64,000 nt of DNA, from positions 62,001 through 126,000 of the forward strand of contig JAGVAH010000082.1 of the NCBI GenBank assembly GCA_020060385.1, read 5' to 3'. The position numbers and the translations under genes were made by a program. The first letter of the stretch is position 1; each line of letters opens with the position of its first letter. Shown piece by piece: positions 17,501 through 27,848 of the stretch. The notes beneath the pieces are model-generated. The model was not told where the DNA came from and ran no database searches. It saw nothing but the letters and a program-made list of their open reading frames with translations. The stretch is from Syntrophobacterales bacterium (GTDB lineage: Bacteria; Desulfobacterota; Desulfobaccia; Desulfobaccales; 0-14-0-80-60-11).

Positions 17501-18580
17501 CAGGTGGCGGCGGAATTGGCCGACGGCAATCTGACCGTGAAAGTGGCGGAGCGTTCCGGGCAGGATCAATTGATGCAGGCCCTGGCCAGGATGGTTGCCC
17601 GGCTTTCCGAGGTGGTGGGCAATATTCAGGGGGCAGCCCATCAAGTCACCTCCGGCAGCCAGGAAATGAGCTCCAGCTCCCAGCAGCTCTCCCAGGGGGC
17701 CACCGAGCAATCGGCTTCCGTGGAGGAGGTCTCCTCGTCCATGGAAGAGATGGCCGCCAACATCAAGCAGAACTCCGACAATGCCCAGCAAACCGAGAAG
17801 ATCGCGCTCAAGGCCGCGGACGACGCCAAAGAGGGAGGCAACGCGGTCATGGAAACGGTCAGCGCCATGAAGGAGATTGCCGGCAAGATCTCCATCATTG
17901 AAGAGATCGCCCGGCAGACCAATCTCCTGGCCTTGAACGCGGCCATTGAGGCGGCCCGGGCCGGGGAGCACGGCAAGGGCTTTGCGGTGGTGGCCTCCGA
18001 GGTGCGCAAACTGGCGGAACGCAGCCAGACCGCGGCCGGGGAGATCAACAAACTCTCGGCCTCCAGCGTGGAAGTGGCGGAGAAGGCCGGGGAAATGCTG
18101 GGGCGCATCGTCCCCGATATCCAAAAGACCGCGGACCTGGTGCAGGAAATCAATGCCGCCAGCAACGAACAGAGATCCGGGGCGAATCAGATCAACAAGG
18201 CCATCCAGCAGTTAGACCAGGTCATTCAACAGAATGCCGCGGCCTCCGAAGAGATGGCCTCCATCTCCGAGGTCCTGCTGGGCCAGGCCGAACAGCTCCA
18301 GAACACCATCGGCTTCTTCAAGTTCGACGGCAACGGCGGCGCCGCGTTCAGACAGCTGGCCCCGGCCGGCGCCCTCCAGAAGAAAGCGGTTCACCCCCTG
18401 GAACCGGAGACCTCCCTGCCCAAGGCGGCCAAAAAGCCGGAGAGAGGCAAAAAGCTGAAGGCCCTCACCCACCCGGAGGAGGACTCCAAGGCTGCCGGGA
18501 AGGTCACCGGTATCGCCTTGGACCTGCTGGCCAAGGACGGCAAGGGTAATGGGGAAGAAGTGGAATTCGAGAGATATTAG
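14552..18580 (+). CDS. Methyl-accepting chemotaxis protein with duplicated HAMP-PAS module
   Basis: 1342 residues. TM1 is about residues 8-29, then a four-helix-like periplasmic domain, TM2 about 190-210 ([19 protein letters not shown]) and a HAMP domain. From about residue 270 a 315-residue unit is repeated in tandem, with about 0.4 of a third copy. Each unit holds HAMP-like segments ([20 protein letters not shown]) and a PAS domain (about 397-510 and 712-825) carrying four cysteines in the pattern Cx8Cx4Cx4C ([12 protein letters not shown]). The signalling domain (about 1037-1260) has the tip [26 protein letters not shown] at 14541-14546 favours ATG 14552 over ATG 14549. No NWETF-like C-terminal tether is seen (it ends VEFERY). 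Ligand unknown; the PAS Cys cluster suggests metal, cluster or redox sensing. Confidence 0.93.
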   Translation: MFKNMKIGWRLGLGFTVLMVMMLLLGVLAITRLASLDAGLEVIIKDRWPKTVAANDMTANINEIARSLRNAILLDHPDGVKEELKRVSDAGEAINQKLDELGKTIHADAGKARLKNLIAARAAYGQAQQEIVRLIVAGKKEEAKQGLFSKLRPVQGKYFQEVGELIKFQANLVEKAGQEADATYQSARTTVIILLLAALALVALITFLVTRSITRPLNAAVSLNQRLAAGDLNLDIEVNRSDEAGLLLAAMKDMVAKLKGIREDIAMLTAAAMEGKLAVRADADKQPGDFRKIVEGINGTLDAVIGPLNVSAEYVDRISKGDIPAKITDEYQGDFNEIKNNLNNCIDNITALVAAVNTLAQAAVAGKLLTRADAERHQGDFRKIIAGVNHTIDAVVGHLDSMPAPALIVDREFNLQYINSIGATLTGLSQEALIGSKCFEHFKTPHCRTDQCATGQCMQRGQETTAETDAHPQGQHFDISYTGVPVKDQEGNIIGALEVITDLTAVKKAARLAQKQAEYQAEEVDKLVVNLGKVAAGDLNINTTTAVTDEDTQAVGENFRKINAGLAGTVQAISNLVQDADQLAQAATAGKLATRVDASQHGGDYGKIIDGVNRTLDAVIGPLNVSAEYVDRISKGDIPAKITDEYQGDFNEIKNNLNNCIDNVNALIADAYMLAQAAAAGNLGMRADAARHQGDFRKIIEGVNHTIDAIVGHLDSMPAPALIVDREFTIKYINSIGASLTGLSAAALLGTKCYDHFKTPHCRTDKCATGQCMQRGQETTAETDAHPQGQHFDISYTGVPVKDLEGKIIGALEVITDLTAVKKAARLAQKQADYQGAEVDKLVVNLGKVAVGDLNINATTGATDEDTRAVGENFQKINGGLAGTVKAISNLVQDADRLAQAALEGKLATRVDASQHGGDYGKIIDGVNRTLDAVIGPLNVSAEYVERISKGDIPPPITDEYRGDFNEIKNNLNVLIQAMNQVTQVAAELADGNLTVKVAERSGQDQLMQALARMVARLSEVVGNIQGAAHQVTSGSQEMSSSSQQLSQGATEQSASVEEVSSSMEEMAANIKQNSDNAQQTEKIALKAADDAKEGGNAVMETVSAMKEIAGKISIIEEIARQTNLLALNAAIEAARAGEHGKGFAVVASEVRKLAERSQTAAGEINKLSASSVEVAEKAGEMLGRIVPDIQKTADLVQEINAASNEQRSGANQINKAIQQLDQVIQQNAAASEEMASISEVLLGQAEQLQNTIGFFKFDGNGGAAFRQLAPAGALQKKAVHPLEPETSLPKAAKKPERGKKLKALTHPEEDSKAAGKVTGIALDLLAKDGKGNGEEVEFERY
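15360..17460 (+). repeat. Tandem 945-bp coding repeat inside the receptor gene
   Basis: The stretch coding for NVSAEYV recurs at about 15478, 16423 and 17368, exactly 945 bp apart each time. The first full unit covers about 15360-16304, the second 16305-17249, and the third is truncated before the signalling domain. Identity is high at the DNA level, including silent positions, which indicates recent duplication or ongoing gene conversion. Confidence 0.9.
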
Positions 18581-18592
18581 GAGGAAAGACTC

Positions 18593-19105
18593 ATGAGCGC
18601 CTCTTCGCTGGCGGAAACCGGACAATACTTGACCTTCAAGCTGGATGAAGAAGTCTTTGCCCTGGATATCTCCAAGGTCAGGGAAGTGCTGGATTTTACC
18701 AAGATCACCAAGGTCCCCCAGACTCCTGATTTCATGCTGGGGGTGATCAACCTCCGGGGCAGCGTCATGCCGGTGGTGGATATGCGTCTGAAATTCGGGT
18801 TGAGCAAAACCGAAACCACGGTGAACACCTGCATCATCATCGTGGAGATCGACCTGGACGGCGAGGTCGCCATGCTGGGGGCCCTGGTGGATTCGGTGCA
18901 GGAGGTGATGGAACTGGACCCCGACCAGATTGAGCCCCCGCCTCGCATCGGCACCCGCTTGAATACCAAGTTCATCAAGGGCATGGGCAAACAAGGGGAA
19001 GGTTTTCTGATCATCATTGATATCGACAAGGTCTTCTCCGCGGATGAACTGATCATGGCCCAGGAGATGGGCGGGGAGCAACTGCCCCTGGCGGAAACCG
19101 GATGA
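18593..19105 (+). CDS. cheW: Chemotaxis adaptor CheW
   Basis: 170 residues, a single CheW domain: QYLTFKLDEEVFALDISKVR, MLGVINLRGSVMPVVDMRLK and VDSVQEVMELDPDQIEPPP are the family landmarks. It bridges receptor and CheA at the membrane. AGGAGG sits about 8 nt before the ATG and only 12 bp follow the receptor stop. The next 234 bp hold a hairpin and then cheR. Confidence 0.95.
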   Translation: MSASSLAETGQYLTFKLDEEVFALDISKVREVLDFTKITKVPQTPDFMLGVINLRGSVMPVVDMRLKFGLSKTETTVNTCIIIVEIDLDGEVAMLGALVDSVQEVMELDPDQIEPPPRIGTRLNTKFIKGMGKQGEGFLIIIDIDKVFSADELIMAQEMGGEQLPLAETG

Positions 19106-19142
19106 CAGGGAGCAAGCTGCCCAGTCTGGCAACCTCTTTAAT

Positions 19143-19192
19143 CCTGGAGAACAGCCGTCCCCGGACCCCGGGGCCAGTGGCTGTTCTCCAGG
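19143..19192 (+). repeat. Strong hairpin between cheW and cheR
   Basis: CCTGGAGAACAGCC (19143-19156) and GGCTGTTCTCCAGG (19179-19192) form a 14-bp perfect stem with a 22-nt loop that itself contains CCCCGG/CCGGGG. No T-run follows, so it is not a classical terminator. It may be an mRNA processing or stability element that tunes cheR relative to cheW. Confidence 0.7.
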
Positions 19193-19339
19193 CAGTTGGC
19201 CTCTTGCCCGCGTCACCTGAGAACACCGGCATCTTCCCTGGAGTGGTGGTTGCTGCCGGGAAAGACAGATGGGGAAGGCGGGGGCGCGTTTTGGGTATTT
19301 AAGGAACGGGAAATCCCTAAAGAGGAATCGAGTTCTTCA

Positions 19340-20221
19340 ATGTCCCACCCAGCCCTGCTAGACCCCACGGCCAAAAATCTGCATAACGCGGTGATGTCCG
19401 CCGGGGACTTCAGCCGTTTAAGCGGCTTGATCAACAGCATTTGCGGCATCAAACTCTCTCCCGCCAAAAAGACCATGCTGGAGGGAAGGTTGCGCAAGCG
19501 GCTGCGTTTTTTGGGGCTGGACAACTTCGCCGACTACTGCCAATACCTTTTCCATCAGGGGGGGCTGGATGACGAATGCGTCCATATGGTGGACGTGGTG
19601 ACCACCAACAAGACCGATTTTTTCCGGGAGCCCCAACACTTTCACTTTCTGACCCAAAAAGCGCTGCCGGAATTGACCCAAAGGTTGCGCCTGGGCCGCC
19701 GGGAAAACAAGTTGGGGATTTGGAGCGCGGGTTGTGCCACCGGCGAGGAACCTTACACCCTGGCCATGTTTTTGAGCGAGTTCTCCTGGACTCACCCGGA
19801 GCTGCATTTTTCCATTTTGGCCACGGATATTTCCTCCCGGGCTTTGGACCAGGCCCGCCGCGCCGTCTATGCCCACGAAAGCATAGAGCCGGTGCCCCTG
19901 CCCTGGCGGAAAAAATACCTCCTGCGCAGCAAGGATAAAAACAGGGGCCTGGTGTGCATGGCCCCGGAGATCCGGGAACTGGTGACCTTCCGCCGCCTCA
20001 ATCTGATGGAGGAGCATTACGGCCTCCGCGAGGCCCAGGCGGTCATTTTCTGCCGCAATGTGCTGATTTATTTTGAAAGAGCCACGCAACTGGCGGTGCT
20101 TGAGCGTCTCTGTCGCCATTTGCTCCCGGGGGGCTATCTGTTCATCGGCCATTCGGAAACCCTCCACAGCCTGGACTTGCCCCTGGTGCAGAGCGCTCCC
20201 ACCATCTACCGGAGAATCTGA
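19340..20221 (+). CDS. cheR: Chemotaxis protein methyltransferase CheR
   Basis: 293 residues, full-length. The N-terminal helical domain (FSRLSGLINSICGIKLSPAK) and linker are followed by the SAM-binding domain with NKTDFFREPQHF, WSAGCATGEEPYTLA, LATDISSRAL and IFCRNVLIYFERATQ. It methylates receptor glutamates using SAM. An upstream in-frame extension exists but the conserved reading begins at the ATG at 19340, with AGAGGA about 13 nt upstream. The stop overlaps the cheD ATG by one base. Confidence 0.95.
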   Translation: MSHPALLDPTAKNLHNAVMSAGDFSRLSGLINSICGIKLSPAKKTMLEGRLRKRLRFLGLDNFADYCQYLFHQGGLDDECVHMVDVVTTNKTDFFREPQHFHFLTQKALPELTQRLRLGRRENKLGIWSAGCATGEEPYTLAMFLSEFSWTHPELHFSILATDISSRALDQARRAVYAHESIEPVPLPWRKKYLLRSKDKNRGLVCMAPEIRELVTFRRLNLMEEHYGLREAQAVIFCRNVLIYFERATQLAVLERLCRHLLPGGYLFIGHSETLHSLDLPLVQSAPTIYRRI

Positions 20222-20724
20222 TGCACCCGCTACATACAGATCTGCCCATCATTTATCTTAAACCCGGAGAATTATATCTGGGGGAGCGGCCCGCAGTGGT
20301 GACCACCACCCTGGGCTCCTGCTTATCTTTGATCTTCTTCAACCAGGACCAGCGGCTGGGGGCCATCTGTCACGCCCTTCTCCCCATCGATGAGCATCAG
20401 GAAAAGAGCTTCAGGTTTGTGGACCGGGCCTTTAGCTGGATGTTGGCGCAATTTCAGGCCCGGGATATTTCCCCCAAACAGATCCAGGTTAAGCTTTTTG
20501 GCGGCGCGGATGTCTTGGACATGGCCGGGGGAGACTGCAGTCCTCTAACCGTGGGGCAGCGCAATATCCGCCAGGCTTTGGAATTGGTTAAAGCGCATGG
20601 GCTCCGGGTGCAGGTCTCCTGCCTGGGCGGCAACCGGGGCAGAAAAATCTTTTTCTTTACCCATATGGGGGTGGTGCTCCTGAAAAAGTTGGGCCAGGCG
20701 CATCCCCCAGTCACTAGACATTGA
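20221..20724 (+). CDS. cheD: Chemoreceptor glutamine deamidase CheD
   Basis: 167 residues. The catalytic Cys is in TTLGSCLSLIFF and the His in GAICHALLP, with the family FGGADVLDMAG and NIRQALELVKAHGL blocks. It deamidates receptor glutamines and in some species works with CheC-type phosphatases; no cheC is in this window, though a CheX-CheY fusion lies at 32.1-32.9 kb. One-base overlap with cheR. Confidence 0.94.
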   Translation: MHPLHTDLPIIYLKPGELYLGERPAVVTTTLGSCLSLIFFNQDQRLGAICHALLPIDEHQEKSFRFVDRAFSWMLAQFQARDISPKQIQVKLFGGADVLDMAGGDCSPLTVGQRNIRQALELVKAHGLRVQVSCLGGNRGRKIFFFTHMGVVLLKKLGQAHPPVTRH

Positions 20725-20775
20725 GAAGCTTAATCACCATTCCCCCTGACGCTGGTCCGGCCACCCCGGGGGTGA

Positions 20776-21903
<1,128 letters not shown>

Positions 21904-22005
21904 GTTATGTGAAATGGCTCTCCCTCGGGGGCGCAGGTCACGAGGGAAGGGCCGGCTTGGCCCTGGAGGTGCCCCAGGCCCTGGAGGCCCTGGGAAAGCC
22001 CGGTT

Positions 22006-23649
22006 CTATTTGGGCGTCCCCACCGCCCGGACAAAGATGGGGTTGGAGTAAAACCAGAGGTCGGCCAGGGCGGCCGCCGCGGTGTTTTTGCCCAGGGGAT
22101 CGGCCAGAGGGTCGAGATTGGCGTTGCTGCGGTCCAACTGGCCGTGGGCCAGGGACTGGTTGGTGCCCCGCAGGCGGAAATACATATCCCTGTCCACTTT
22201 CACGGGGTAATGGATAACCTGCCATTGGCCATCCACTTGCCAGTCAGCGCTGGTGAACCGGGCGATGACCTTGGCGTCGCTACGGATCTGGGAATAGGCC
22301 GGGTTGGGAGTAGTCCCATCCGTCAAGGTGGGGGCAATCCGGCCGAAGACGGAACCCGCGATCAGGTCCACATGGTCCACCCCGGGCGTCACCCCGCCAT
22401 TACGGTAATGGGGAGCCTTGAACCTGATGTCGATCTTGACCTCTTGGCCAACCCGGGCCTGCAGGGTTTCCCCCATGGAGGCGGCGGCCTCCCCAGCCGT
22501 GAGTGAAAACTCCAGGGCGCCAATCAGTCCGCCCAGGACGCAATAGGAGTTGCCCCTCCTGAGGGCGTTGGCGATCTCCTGGGGTGAGAACCTGCCGTCC
22601 CGGTTTTGGTCCGTGACGTAGGTCCAGTTCTTGAAGTATTCTCCTGGCCAGAAATCGTTGTCGGTTTGGTGAAAGTCGCTATTGGCGAACAACCACCAGC
22701 GGCGGCCTTCGGACAGCAGGGCGTCCCACAGACCGCCTACCCTGGCGGTGTAAATGCCGGCTCCCCCGTAAGTTTGTTTGCCATCGGTGATATTCTGGCT
22801 AGGGTCAGGGTGGCCGTAATCCCCGCGGTTGGCGGCCTTCTGGTGGCCGGGGATGCTCTCAAAGCCAAAGGCCACATCCGGGGCGGCGTTGTTGAAATCC
22901 CGAAAGTCACTGATTTTATAGCGGCTTTTCCGCTCCGGATGGGCGATTATGGCCCAGCTTCGCTTGCCGTAATGCCGTTGCAGCCACCTCAAGGCCTGGA
23001 GGGCCTTGGCGTGATTATTTTCCAGGTTTTTGGCAACGCCGCTGTGGGCAGGGTCCTCAAAGTTGAAGGGCGCGTCCTTGCCGCCGCTGGTATCTTGGTC
23101 ATCGGCGTCAAAGAGATACTCGAACTGGGCCATGGGCAGGCGGGTATCAGGGGTGGTGGATATCTCAATGATGCCCACGCTGCAGTGCTCATGTCCGGGC
23201 ACATTCCACTCCAACCCCTGGATAATAGTCTTGCCCGGATATTGTTGCTGCAGAAGGTCCAGCACCGGGTAGGAGTATTGCAGAAGCGACTGCCAGCGCC
23301 ACATCTTTTGGTGGCCGCGGCTGGATCCGGCAGGATCCCCCAAAAAGGCGACCGGAGGGGTCAGGGTGTCGAAATATTGCAGATGCGCGTTCCTGGGGTA
23401 AGCGCCGCCGTGCTCCGAGTTGGCCCACCAATCCAGACCGCCGCGGTTGGCCTGGGTAAAGACATCCTTCATAGAGTGGGAGCCGTCAGTCAGGGTGGTA
23501 TGCTGATGAAAATCCCCGGCCAGCCACTTCCCCGGGGGTTTTGCCCCCTGCCCTTCACCAGCCGGCCCGCAGCACGCCAGTGCCAGGAGCAAGGCCAGCA
23601 AAGCGATTAAAACAGATGGCTTTGAGTTCTTTTTAAGTTTCCCTACCAT
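22006..23649 (-). CDS. CehA/McbA-type PHP metallohydrolase lipoprotein
   Basis: 547 residues. The N-terminus has a lipoprotein signal (SVLIALLALLLALACCG, lipobox LALAC), so it is likely anchored outside the inner membrane. The PHP-type metal motifs are DFHQHTTLTDG near the N-terminus, ANSEHGG and, later, FANSDFHQTDNDF. The family includes the carbaryl hydrolase CehA, but most members have unknown substrates and phosphoesterase activity is a fair guess. The C-terminal third looks like a beta-sandwich. AGGAG lies 8 nt upstream of the ATG at 23649, which rules out a longer 567-residue reading. It is 60 bp downstream of engB on the same strand. Confidence 0.8.
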   Translation of the reverse strand: MVGKLKKNSKPSVLIALLALLLALACCGPAGEGQGAKPPGKWLAGDFHQHTTLTDGSHSMKDVFTQANRGGLDWWANSEHGGAYPRNAHLQYFDTLTPPVAFLGDPAGSSRGHQKMWRWQSLLQYSYPVLDLLQQQYPGKTIIQGLEWNVPGHEHCSVGIIEISTTPDTRLPMAQFEYLFDADDQDTSGGKDAPFNFEDPAHSGVAKNLENNHAKALQALRWLQRHYGKRSWAIIAHPERKSRYKISDFRDFNNAAPDVAFGFESIPGHQKAANRGDYGHPDPSQNITDGKQTYGGAGIYTARVGGLWDALLSEGRRWWLFANSDFHQTDNDFWPGEYFKNWTYVTDQNRDGRFSPQEIANALRRGNSYCVLGGLIGALEFSLTAGEAAASMGETLQARVGQEVKIDIRFKAPHYRNGGVTPGVDHVDLIAGSVFGRIAPTLTDGTTPNPAYSQIRSDAKVIARFTSADWQVDGQWQVIHYPVKVDRDMYFRLRGTNQSLAHGQLDRSNANLDPLADPLGKNTAAAALADLWFYSNPIFVRAVGTPK

Positions 23650-23709
23650 CTTGTCTGCTCCTAAACCCCGGCTTCCATTAAACCCCTCTCCCCGGGGTTC
23701 GCCCCCCAT

Positions 23710-24315
23710 TTACGCCCCCCCCCGGCACTGCAGCAGCCGGGTCCAGACCTTGTCCCGGCCTTCATGGGTCACGGCCGAGAACCACAAGAACTCCTCCCAC
23801 TTCACCCCCAAAGAAGCCAGGGCCACCACAATATTTTTGAGTTGTTTGGCGCGCTCCCCCTGCTTCAGTTTGTCCACCTTGGTGAGTACCGGAATTACCG
23901 GGAGCCCATGTTCCCGAAAAAACTCCCAGAGGAATAATTCTTCCGGGCCCGGCACCCGGCGGCCGTCCTGGAGAAGGACCACGGCCGTCAGGTTCTTCCG
24001 AGTGGAGAGATAGGCCATCACCAACCGGCCCCAGGCGGCCTTCAGACCCTTGGAGACCGCAGCGTAGCCGAAGCCGGGGAGGTCCACGAAATACCAGCGG
24101 TTGTTGATGAGGAAGAAATTCAGGGCCTGGGTGCAGCCCGGGCGGTTGCTGGTGCGCACCAGATTACGCCGCCCCAGGAGGCAGTTGATCAGGGAGGATT
24201 TGCCCACGTTGGAGCGGCCCAGAAAGGCCACTTCCGGGCGGTCCCCCGGGGGCAATTGCCCCGGCTGGTGGACGCTGAGCAGAAACTCCGCGGCGGTGAT
24301 CTTGGGGATGGTCAT
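23710..24315 (-). CDS. engB: Ribosome biogenesis GTPase EngB (YsxC/YihA)
   Basis: 201 residues, the usual size. G1 FLGRSNVGKSSLIN, the PGCTQALNFF switch I, G3 VDLPGFGYA, G4 LTKVDKL and G5 FSAV are all intact. It acts in assembly of the large ribosomal subunit. It is the first gene of the minus-strand pair with the PHP lipoprotein. Confidence 0.96.
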   Translation of the reverse strand: MTIPKITAAEFLLSVHQPGQLPPGDRPEVAFLGRSNVGKSSLINCLLGRRNLVRTSNRPGCTQALNFFLINNRWYFVDLPGFGYAAVSKGLKAAWGRLVMAYLSTRKNLTAVVLLQDGRRVPGPEELFLWEFFREHGLPVIPVLTKVDKLKQGERAKQLKNIVVALASLGVKWEEFLWFSAVTHEGRDKVWTRLLQCRGGA

Positions 24316-24695
24316 AATCGCAGTCAGCTTTAGTAAAGAGGTTGGGGACAGTTATATCTTCCCGAAGGTTAAAACTTACCTGCCATTCCCTCAATATGCC
24401 CAAATCTCACGAAAATTATAGCAGGGTCCAGAGTTGAATGCCAAATGTCACTTTTGCGTTGAGCGTTTTATCTGGAAATAGTTCCTGTATCTTCGGCCCC
24501 TGCAAAAATAACCAAAAGTCGGTGGAGCGGGCGTCCCCGGCCACCCCTTGCTTCCACACAGTCTGGAAAACCCGGGCTGCATCTTAAAAATTCGCGACTA
24601 AGACCAACCCCGGCACAATTGCCATTTGAGTATTTGTTCCATATATCCGAATCATGGTAAAAAGGGAAAAATTTCCAGGGTCGATGTGGGGATAG
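24316..24695. other. Divergent intergenic region, no gene seen
   Basis: 380 bp between engB (left) and the HDOD gene (right), so it should contain both promoters. It has AT-rich patches around 24340-24420 and 24580-24690, but I could not pick out a convincing -35/-10 pair or operator. Confidence 0.4.
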
Positions 24696-25988
24696 ATGCC
24701 GATGCCGGGGAACCACAAGAATAAGACCGGGTTTGAGCCCTTGGAGGCAGGGCTGGTGCGCTCCCTGGTGGGGCGCATCCAGGACCTGTTGCCTCTGCCC
24801 CACACCGTCAACGCCATTCTCAAGGCAGTCAACGATCCCTACTCGTCATTGAGCCGGGTATCGGAGGCCATCCTCAAGGATCAGGCTCTCACCGCCAAGG
24901 TCTTGAAGCTCATCAATTCCGCCTACTACGGGATGAAGACCCGGGTGGGCACCGTGTCCCAGGCGGTCACCCTCCTGGGTCTGGAAAAGATCAAGAACCT
25001 GGCCATGGCCATCTCCCTGGCCGATGGCCTCTATCGCTTCTCCGGCCTGCCCTTCGGACGGGGGTCCCTCTGGCACCATTCCCAGGCCTGCGGGGTGGCC
25101 ACTTCCCTGGTGGCCTCGGCCGCGGGCTACCCCACCCCGGAAGAGGCCCTGATCGCCGGTCTGATCCATGACATTGCCAAGGCCCTGTGGACCGAACTCT
25201 TTTCGGAGAGATTCCTAGCGGCCATTAAGGCGGTGCAGCTGGAAGGCCGGGACCCCCTGGACGTGGAAATCGAATACCTCACCGTGCCCCACGCCACCGT
25301 GGGGGCCTGGATGCTGGAGAAATGGCAGCTTCCGGAGGTCTTTCAGAAAGCCGTGGCCCTGCACCACGAGCCCCGGGTGGCAGAGGTCGAGCCACCTCTC
25401 CTGGTATTGAGCCGGGCCCTCTATCTGGGCAACCAGATGGCCAAACTCCTGAATCTGGGGGAAGGGGGGAATTACCGTCTGGGTCCCCTACCCTCGGAGC
25501 TGCTCCAGGATCTGAAACTCTCCCGGGAGCAAGTGGCCTCCCAACTGCACGCCTTGCCACTGGCCTTCTTTGATTTTGTGGAAGAGCTGAAACTGGAAAA
25601 GGCCCAGAACACCCGGCTCAATGCCCTGGTGGACTGGCTGCATCCCCGGGAAGTCATCCTCCTGGCGGGTGATCAGGGTTTAGGCCCGGGAGCCCTTTTT
25701 TTCCAGGCCTTTGCCGCCCGGACCCGGGTCCTGCCCCTGGAAGATTGGCCGGAGGCCGGGGGGGTCGACGGCGCCCTGGTCTTCTGGGAAGGGGACCATC
25801 CCGGGGAGGCCCTGGCCCGTCTGCAATCCACCACCTATCCTGATTCCCGCAGCGATTTCCTGCTGTTCTGCCATAATTCCCTGCCGGGCCCGGAGAAGTC
25901 CTATCCTGGTCCTGGCGTCCACCTCCTGGGTCCGGAGTGGCGCCTGGAAGATTTTCTTAAGGTTCTGTCCCTCGAGAGGTCTGCGTAA
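24696..25988 (+). CDS. HDOD-domain protein
   Basis: 430 residues. The N-terminal two-thirds is an HDOD domain: LPLPHTVNAILKAVNDP, LKDQALTAKVLKLINSAYYG, AVTLLGLEKIKNLAMAISL, and the HD-like LIAGLIHDIAKAL followed by HATVGAWMLEKWQLP and ALHHEP. HDOD proteins are non-catalytic or weakly catalytic signalling modules found beside kinases. The C-terminal 130 residues (LVDWLHPREVILLAGDQGLG onwards) resemble a receiver-like alpha/beta region without a clear phosphoacceptor. A kinase gene starts immediately after the stop (TAA-ATG), so the two probably work together. Confidence 0.85.
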   Translation: MPMPGNHKNKTGFEPLEAGLVRSLVGRIQDLLPLPHTVNAILKAVNDPYSSLSRVSEAILKDQALTAKVLKLINSAYYGMKTRVGTVSQAVTLLGLEKIKNLAMAISLADGLYRFSGLPFGRGSLWHHSQACGVATSLVASAAGYPTPEEALIAGLIHDIAKALWTELFSERFLAAIKAVQLEGRDPLDVEIEYLTVPHATVGAWMLEKWQLPEVFQKAVALHHEPRVAEVEPPLLVLSRALYLGNQMAKLLNLGEGGNYRLGPLPSELLQDLKLSREQVASQLHALPLAFFDFVEELKLEKAQNTRLNALVDWLHPREVILLAGDQGLGPGALFFQAFAARTRVLPLEDWPEAGGVDGALVFWEGDHPGEALARLQSTTYPDSRSDFLLFCHNSLPGPEKSYPGPGVHLLGPEWRLEDFLKVLSLERSA

Positions 25989-27539
25989 ATGGGAAAAACC
26001 CCGGAGCCCAAGGGCGAATTAAGTCCCGGGGAAGCCGGCTCCCTCCCCGGAGCAGGGGGCAGACGGTCCCAGGCCCAGGGCAAGGAGAGACATCGGGGGG
26101 TGATCGTCGCCGGCGGGAGCACCGGGGCCCGGAATTGCGCGGCCACCCTGACGGCTGCCGGCGTGCCGGTGCGCCGGGCCCGGAACTGGATTCAGGTTCT
26201 GGAGCAGCTGGAAGACGAGGATCTGGCGCTGCTCATCCTGGACCCCCGACTCAAGGGCATGGAACTGCTGGAAGGTCTCCGGTTGGTCCGGAAAATGGCC
26301 CCCATCGTCATCCCCCTGGTCTTGGGCCCCGTGGCCCTGGAAACCCAGGGGGAAGTGCTGCGGGTGGGCGCGGAAGGCGTGCTCCCGGACGACCTGCCCG
26401 CCTCGATGTTGGTGGAATGGGTCCGCAGTTATGAACAGCGGCAGCGTTGGCGCCGGGAAAATGAACACCTCCGGACCCGCATCCTGGAAAGCGAAGCCTA
26501 TCTGGCCCGCATCCTGGACCATCTGGACGAAGGCATTATCACCACCGATTTTAGCGGCCGGGTATTGGCCGCCAACCAGGTGGCCCGGAAACTCTGTCAT
26601 CTGCCCCCCGGGCACCTGCCGGCCCAGGCCCTGGAAGGGGTCACCTTCACCGGTGAAGGTCTCCATAATCTGGCGGAGGCGGTGACCCGGGTCCTGGAAG
26701 CCGGCTCCTATGAAGGCCGCTTTCTCCTCAGTCCGGAGGGGAGCCCCCCTTTTCCCATCTATTTCCGGGGCTCCGTCCACCGCCTGGAGGGGGGAATACT
26801 GGAGACCATCCTGGTCTTGCGGGACCTCACCGCCCAAGAGGAACTGGAACTGCGGGTGGAAGAAAGCGAGCGTCTGGCCGCGCTGGGCCAGATCGCCGCG
26901 GGCATGGCCCATGAAATTCGCAACCCCCTGTTGGCGGTAGGGGGGCTGGTGCGCCGTCTGGAGCGCGGCCTGTCTCCCGATGCCCCGGGCCAGGCCTATA
27001 TGCCCGCCATCCGGGAAGGCATCCTGCGCATGGAAGCCATGGTCCGGGAAATCGATGAATATCTCCAGTACGTGCGCTCCTCCCGGGACCAATTCTCGGC
27101 CATGCACCTGGAAAAAGTCCTGAACGCAGCCCTGGCCCGGCTGCACGGGGAAATGGACCTGTCAGCCATCATCCTGGAAACCGGGCCCATGGAGGATCTA
27201 AGGATTCACGGGGAGGCCCTGTCCTTGACAGAGATGTTTTTCCAGATCCTGCGCAACGGGGTGGAGGCCATGCCCGAGGGGGGCACCCTGGGCCTTCAGG
27301 TCTACGCCGCAGGGGACAAAGCCGTCATCCAGGTGACGGACAGCGGCCGGGGCATTCACCCCGAGCACTTCACCAGTATTTACCATCCTTTCTTCACCAC
27401 CAAGATGGCGGGCGCGGGCATGGGCCTCACCAAGGTCTATATGATCGCCCAGCAGCACCGGGGCCAGATCGAAGTGGACAGCCGCGGCCAGGGGGGCACC
27501 ACCTTCACCGTGCGGCTGCCTATGATCAGCAGCCAGTAG
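25989..27539 (+). CDS. Sensor histidine kinase with degenerate receiver and PAS domain
   Basis: 516 residues, soluble. Residues about 37-145 look like a receiver (GVIVAGGSTGARNCAATLTA, then ALLILDPRLKGMELLEGL) whose N-terminal acidic pair is missing. A PAS domain follows (about 175-285, LDHLDEGIITTDFSGRVLAA). The HisKA box is GMAHEIRNPLLAVGG and the HATPase has NGVEAMPEGG, DSGRGI and GAGMGLTKVYMIAQQH. It is coupled directly to the HDOD gene. No dedicated response regulator is adjacent. The first 36 residues are Pro/Gly-rich and probably disordered. Confidence 0.88.
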   Translation: MGKTPEPKGELSPGEAGSLPGAGGRRSQAQGKERHRGVIVAGGSTGARNCAATLTAAGVPVRRARNWIQVLEQLEDEDLALLILDPRLKGMELLEGLRLVRKMAPIVIPLVLGPVALETQGEVLRVGAEGVLPDDLPASMLVEWVRSYEQRQRWRRENEHLRTRILESEAYLARILDHLDEGIITTDFSGRVLAANQVARKLCHLPPGHLPAQALEGVTFTGEGLHNLAEAVTRVLEAGSYEGRFLLSPEGSPPFPIYFRGSVHRLEGGILETILVLRDLTAQEELELRVEESERLAALGQIAAGMAHEIRNPLLAVGGLVRRLERGLSPDAPGQAYMPAIREGILRMEAMVREIDEYLQYVRSSRDQFSAMHLEKVLNAALARLHGEMDLSAIILETGPMEDLRIHGEALSLTEMFFQILRNGVEAMPEGGTLGLQVYAAGDKAVIQVTDSGRGIHPEHFTSIYHPFFTTKMAGAGMGLTKVYMIAQQHRGQIEVDSRGQGGTTFTVRLPMISSQ

Positions 27540-27742
27540 CTTTTTCCGTTTTCCGTTTTCCGTTTTTGGTTTTTGGTGTCAGCCGGTTGTAGGAGGGAGG
27601 CGCGGCACTTTCCCGCCCTATCGCCCTGCCTCGCATTTTGTCCAGTTATCCGGCTTTGAGGAACTTGTAACCTATTGATATTCTAAGGATAGGCTTTCGA
27701 TCACTAGACAATTAGCGGGATTTTGTCCAGATTTTTCACTTA
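27540..27742. repeat. Short repeats after the kinase gene
   Basis: Tandem TTTTCCG units lie just after the stop (27541-27570), and TTTTGTCCAG occurs twice (about 27639 and 27722). No gene is visible here. Confidence 0.45.
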
Positions 27743-27844
27743 TACTGGTTGCCAAAAGTTTTTTTCCGCCCCCCCCCTCACCCTAGCCCTCTCCCCCCGC
27801 TGGGGGGAGAGGGGATAAGAGAAAAGAACTTTTGGCAAATGCTA
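27743..27844. mobile_element. Miniature TA-flanked element, copy 1
   Basis: 102 bp bounded by TA on both sides (27741-27742 and 27845-27846). The ends TACTGGTTGCCAAAAG and, in complement, TAGCATTTGCCAAAAG are imperfect terminal inverted repeats. The centre is a C-rich/G-rich hairpin with CCCTCTCCCCCC and GGGGGGAGAGGG arms. It is closely related to 30658-30756. The TA duplication is the mark of IS630/Tc1-mariner transposases; no transposase is inside. Confidence 0.75.
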
Positions 27845-27848
27845 TATC

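Noticed and set aside
15794..18124. 776-codon open frame opposite the receptor gene
   Set aside because: Mirror of the tandem repeats; repetitive, His/Asp/Gly-rich, no start context or family.
19102..19302. 66-codon frame overlapping the cheW stop by ATGA
   Set aside because: It translates the cheW-cheR hairpin, is Pro/Gly/Val-rich without a recognisable feature, and ends before cheR.
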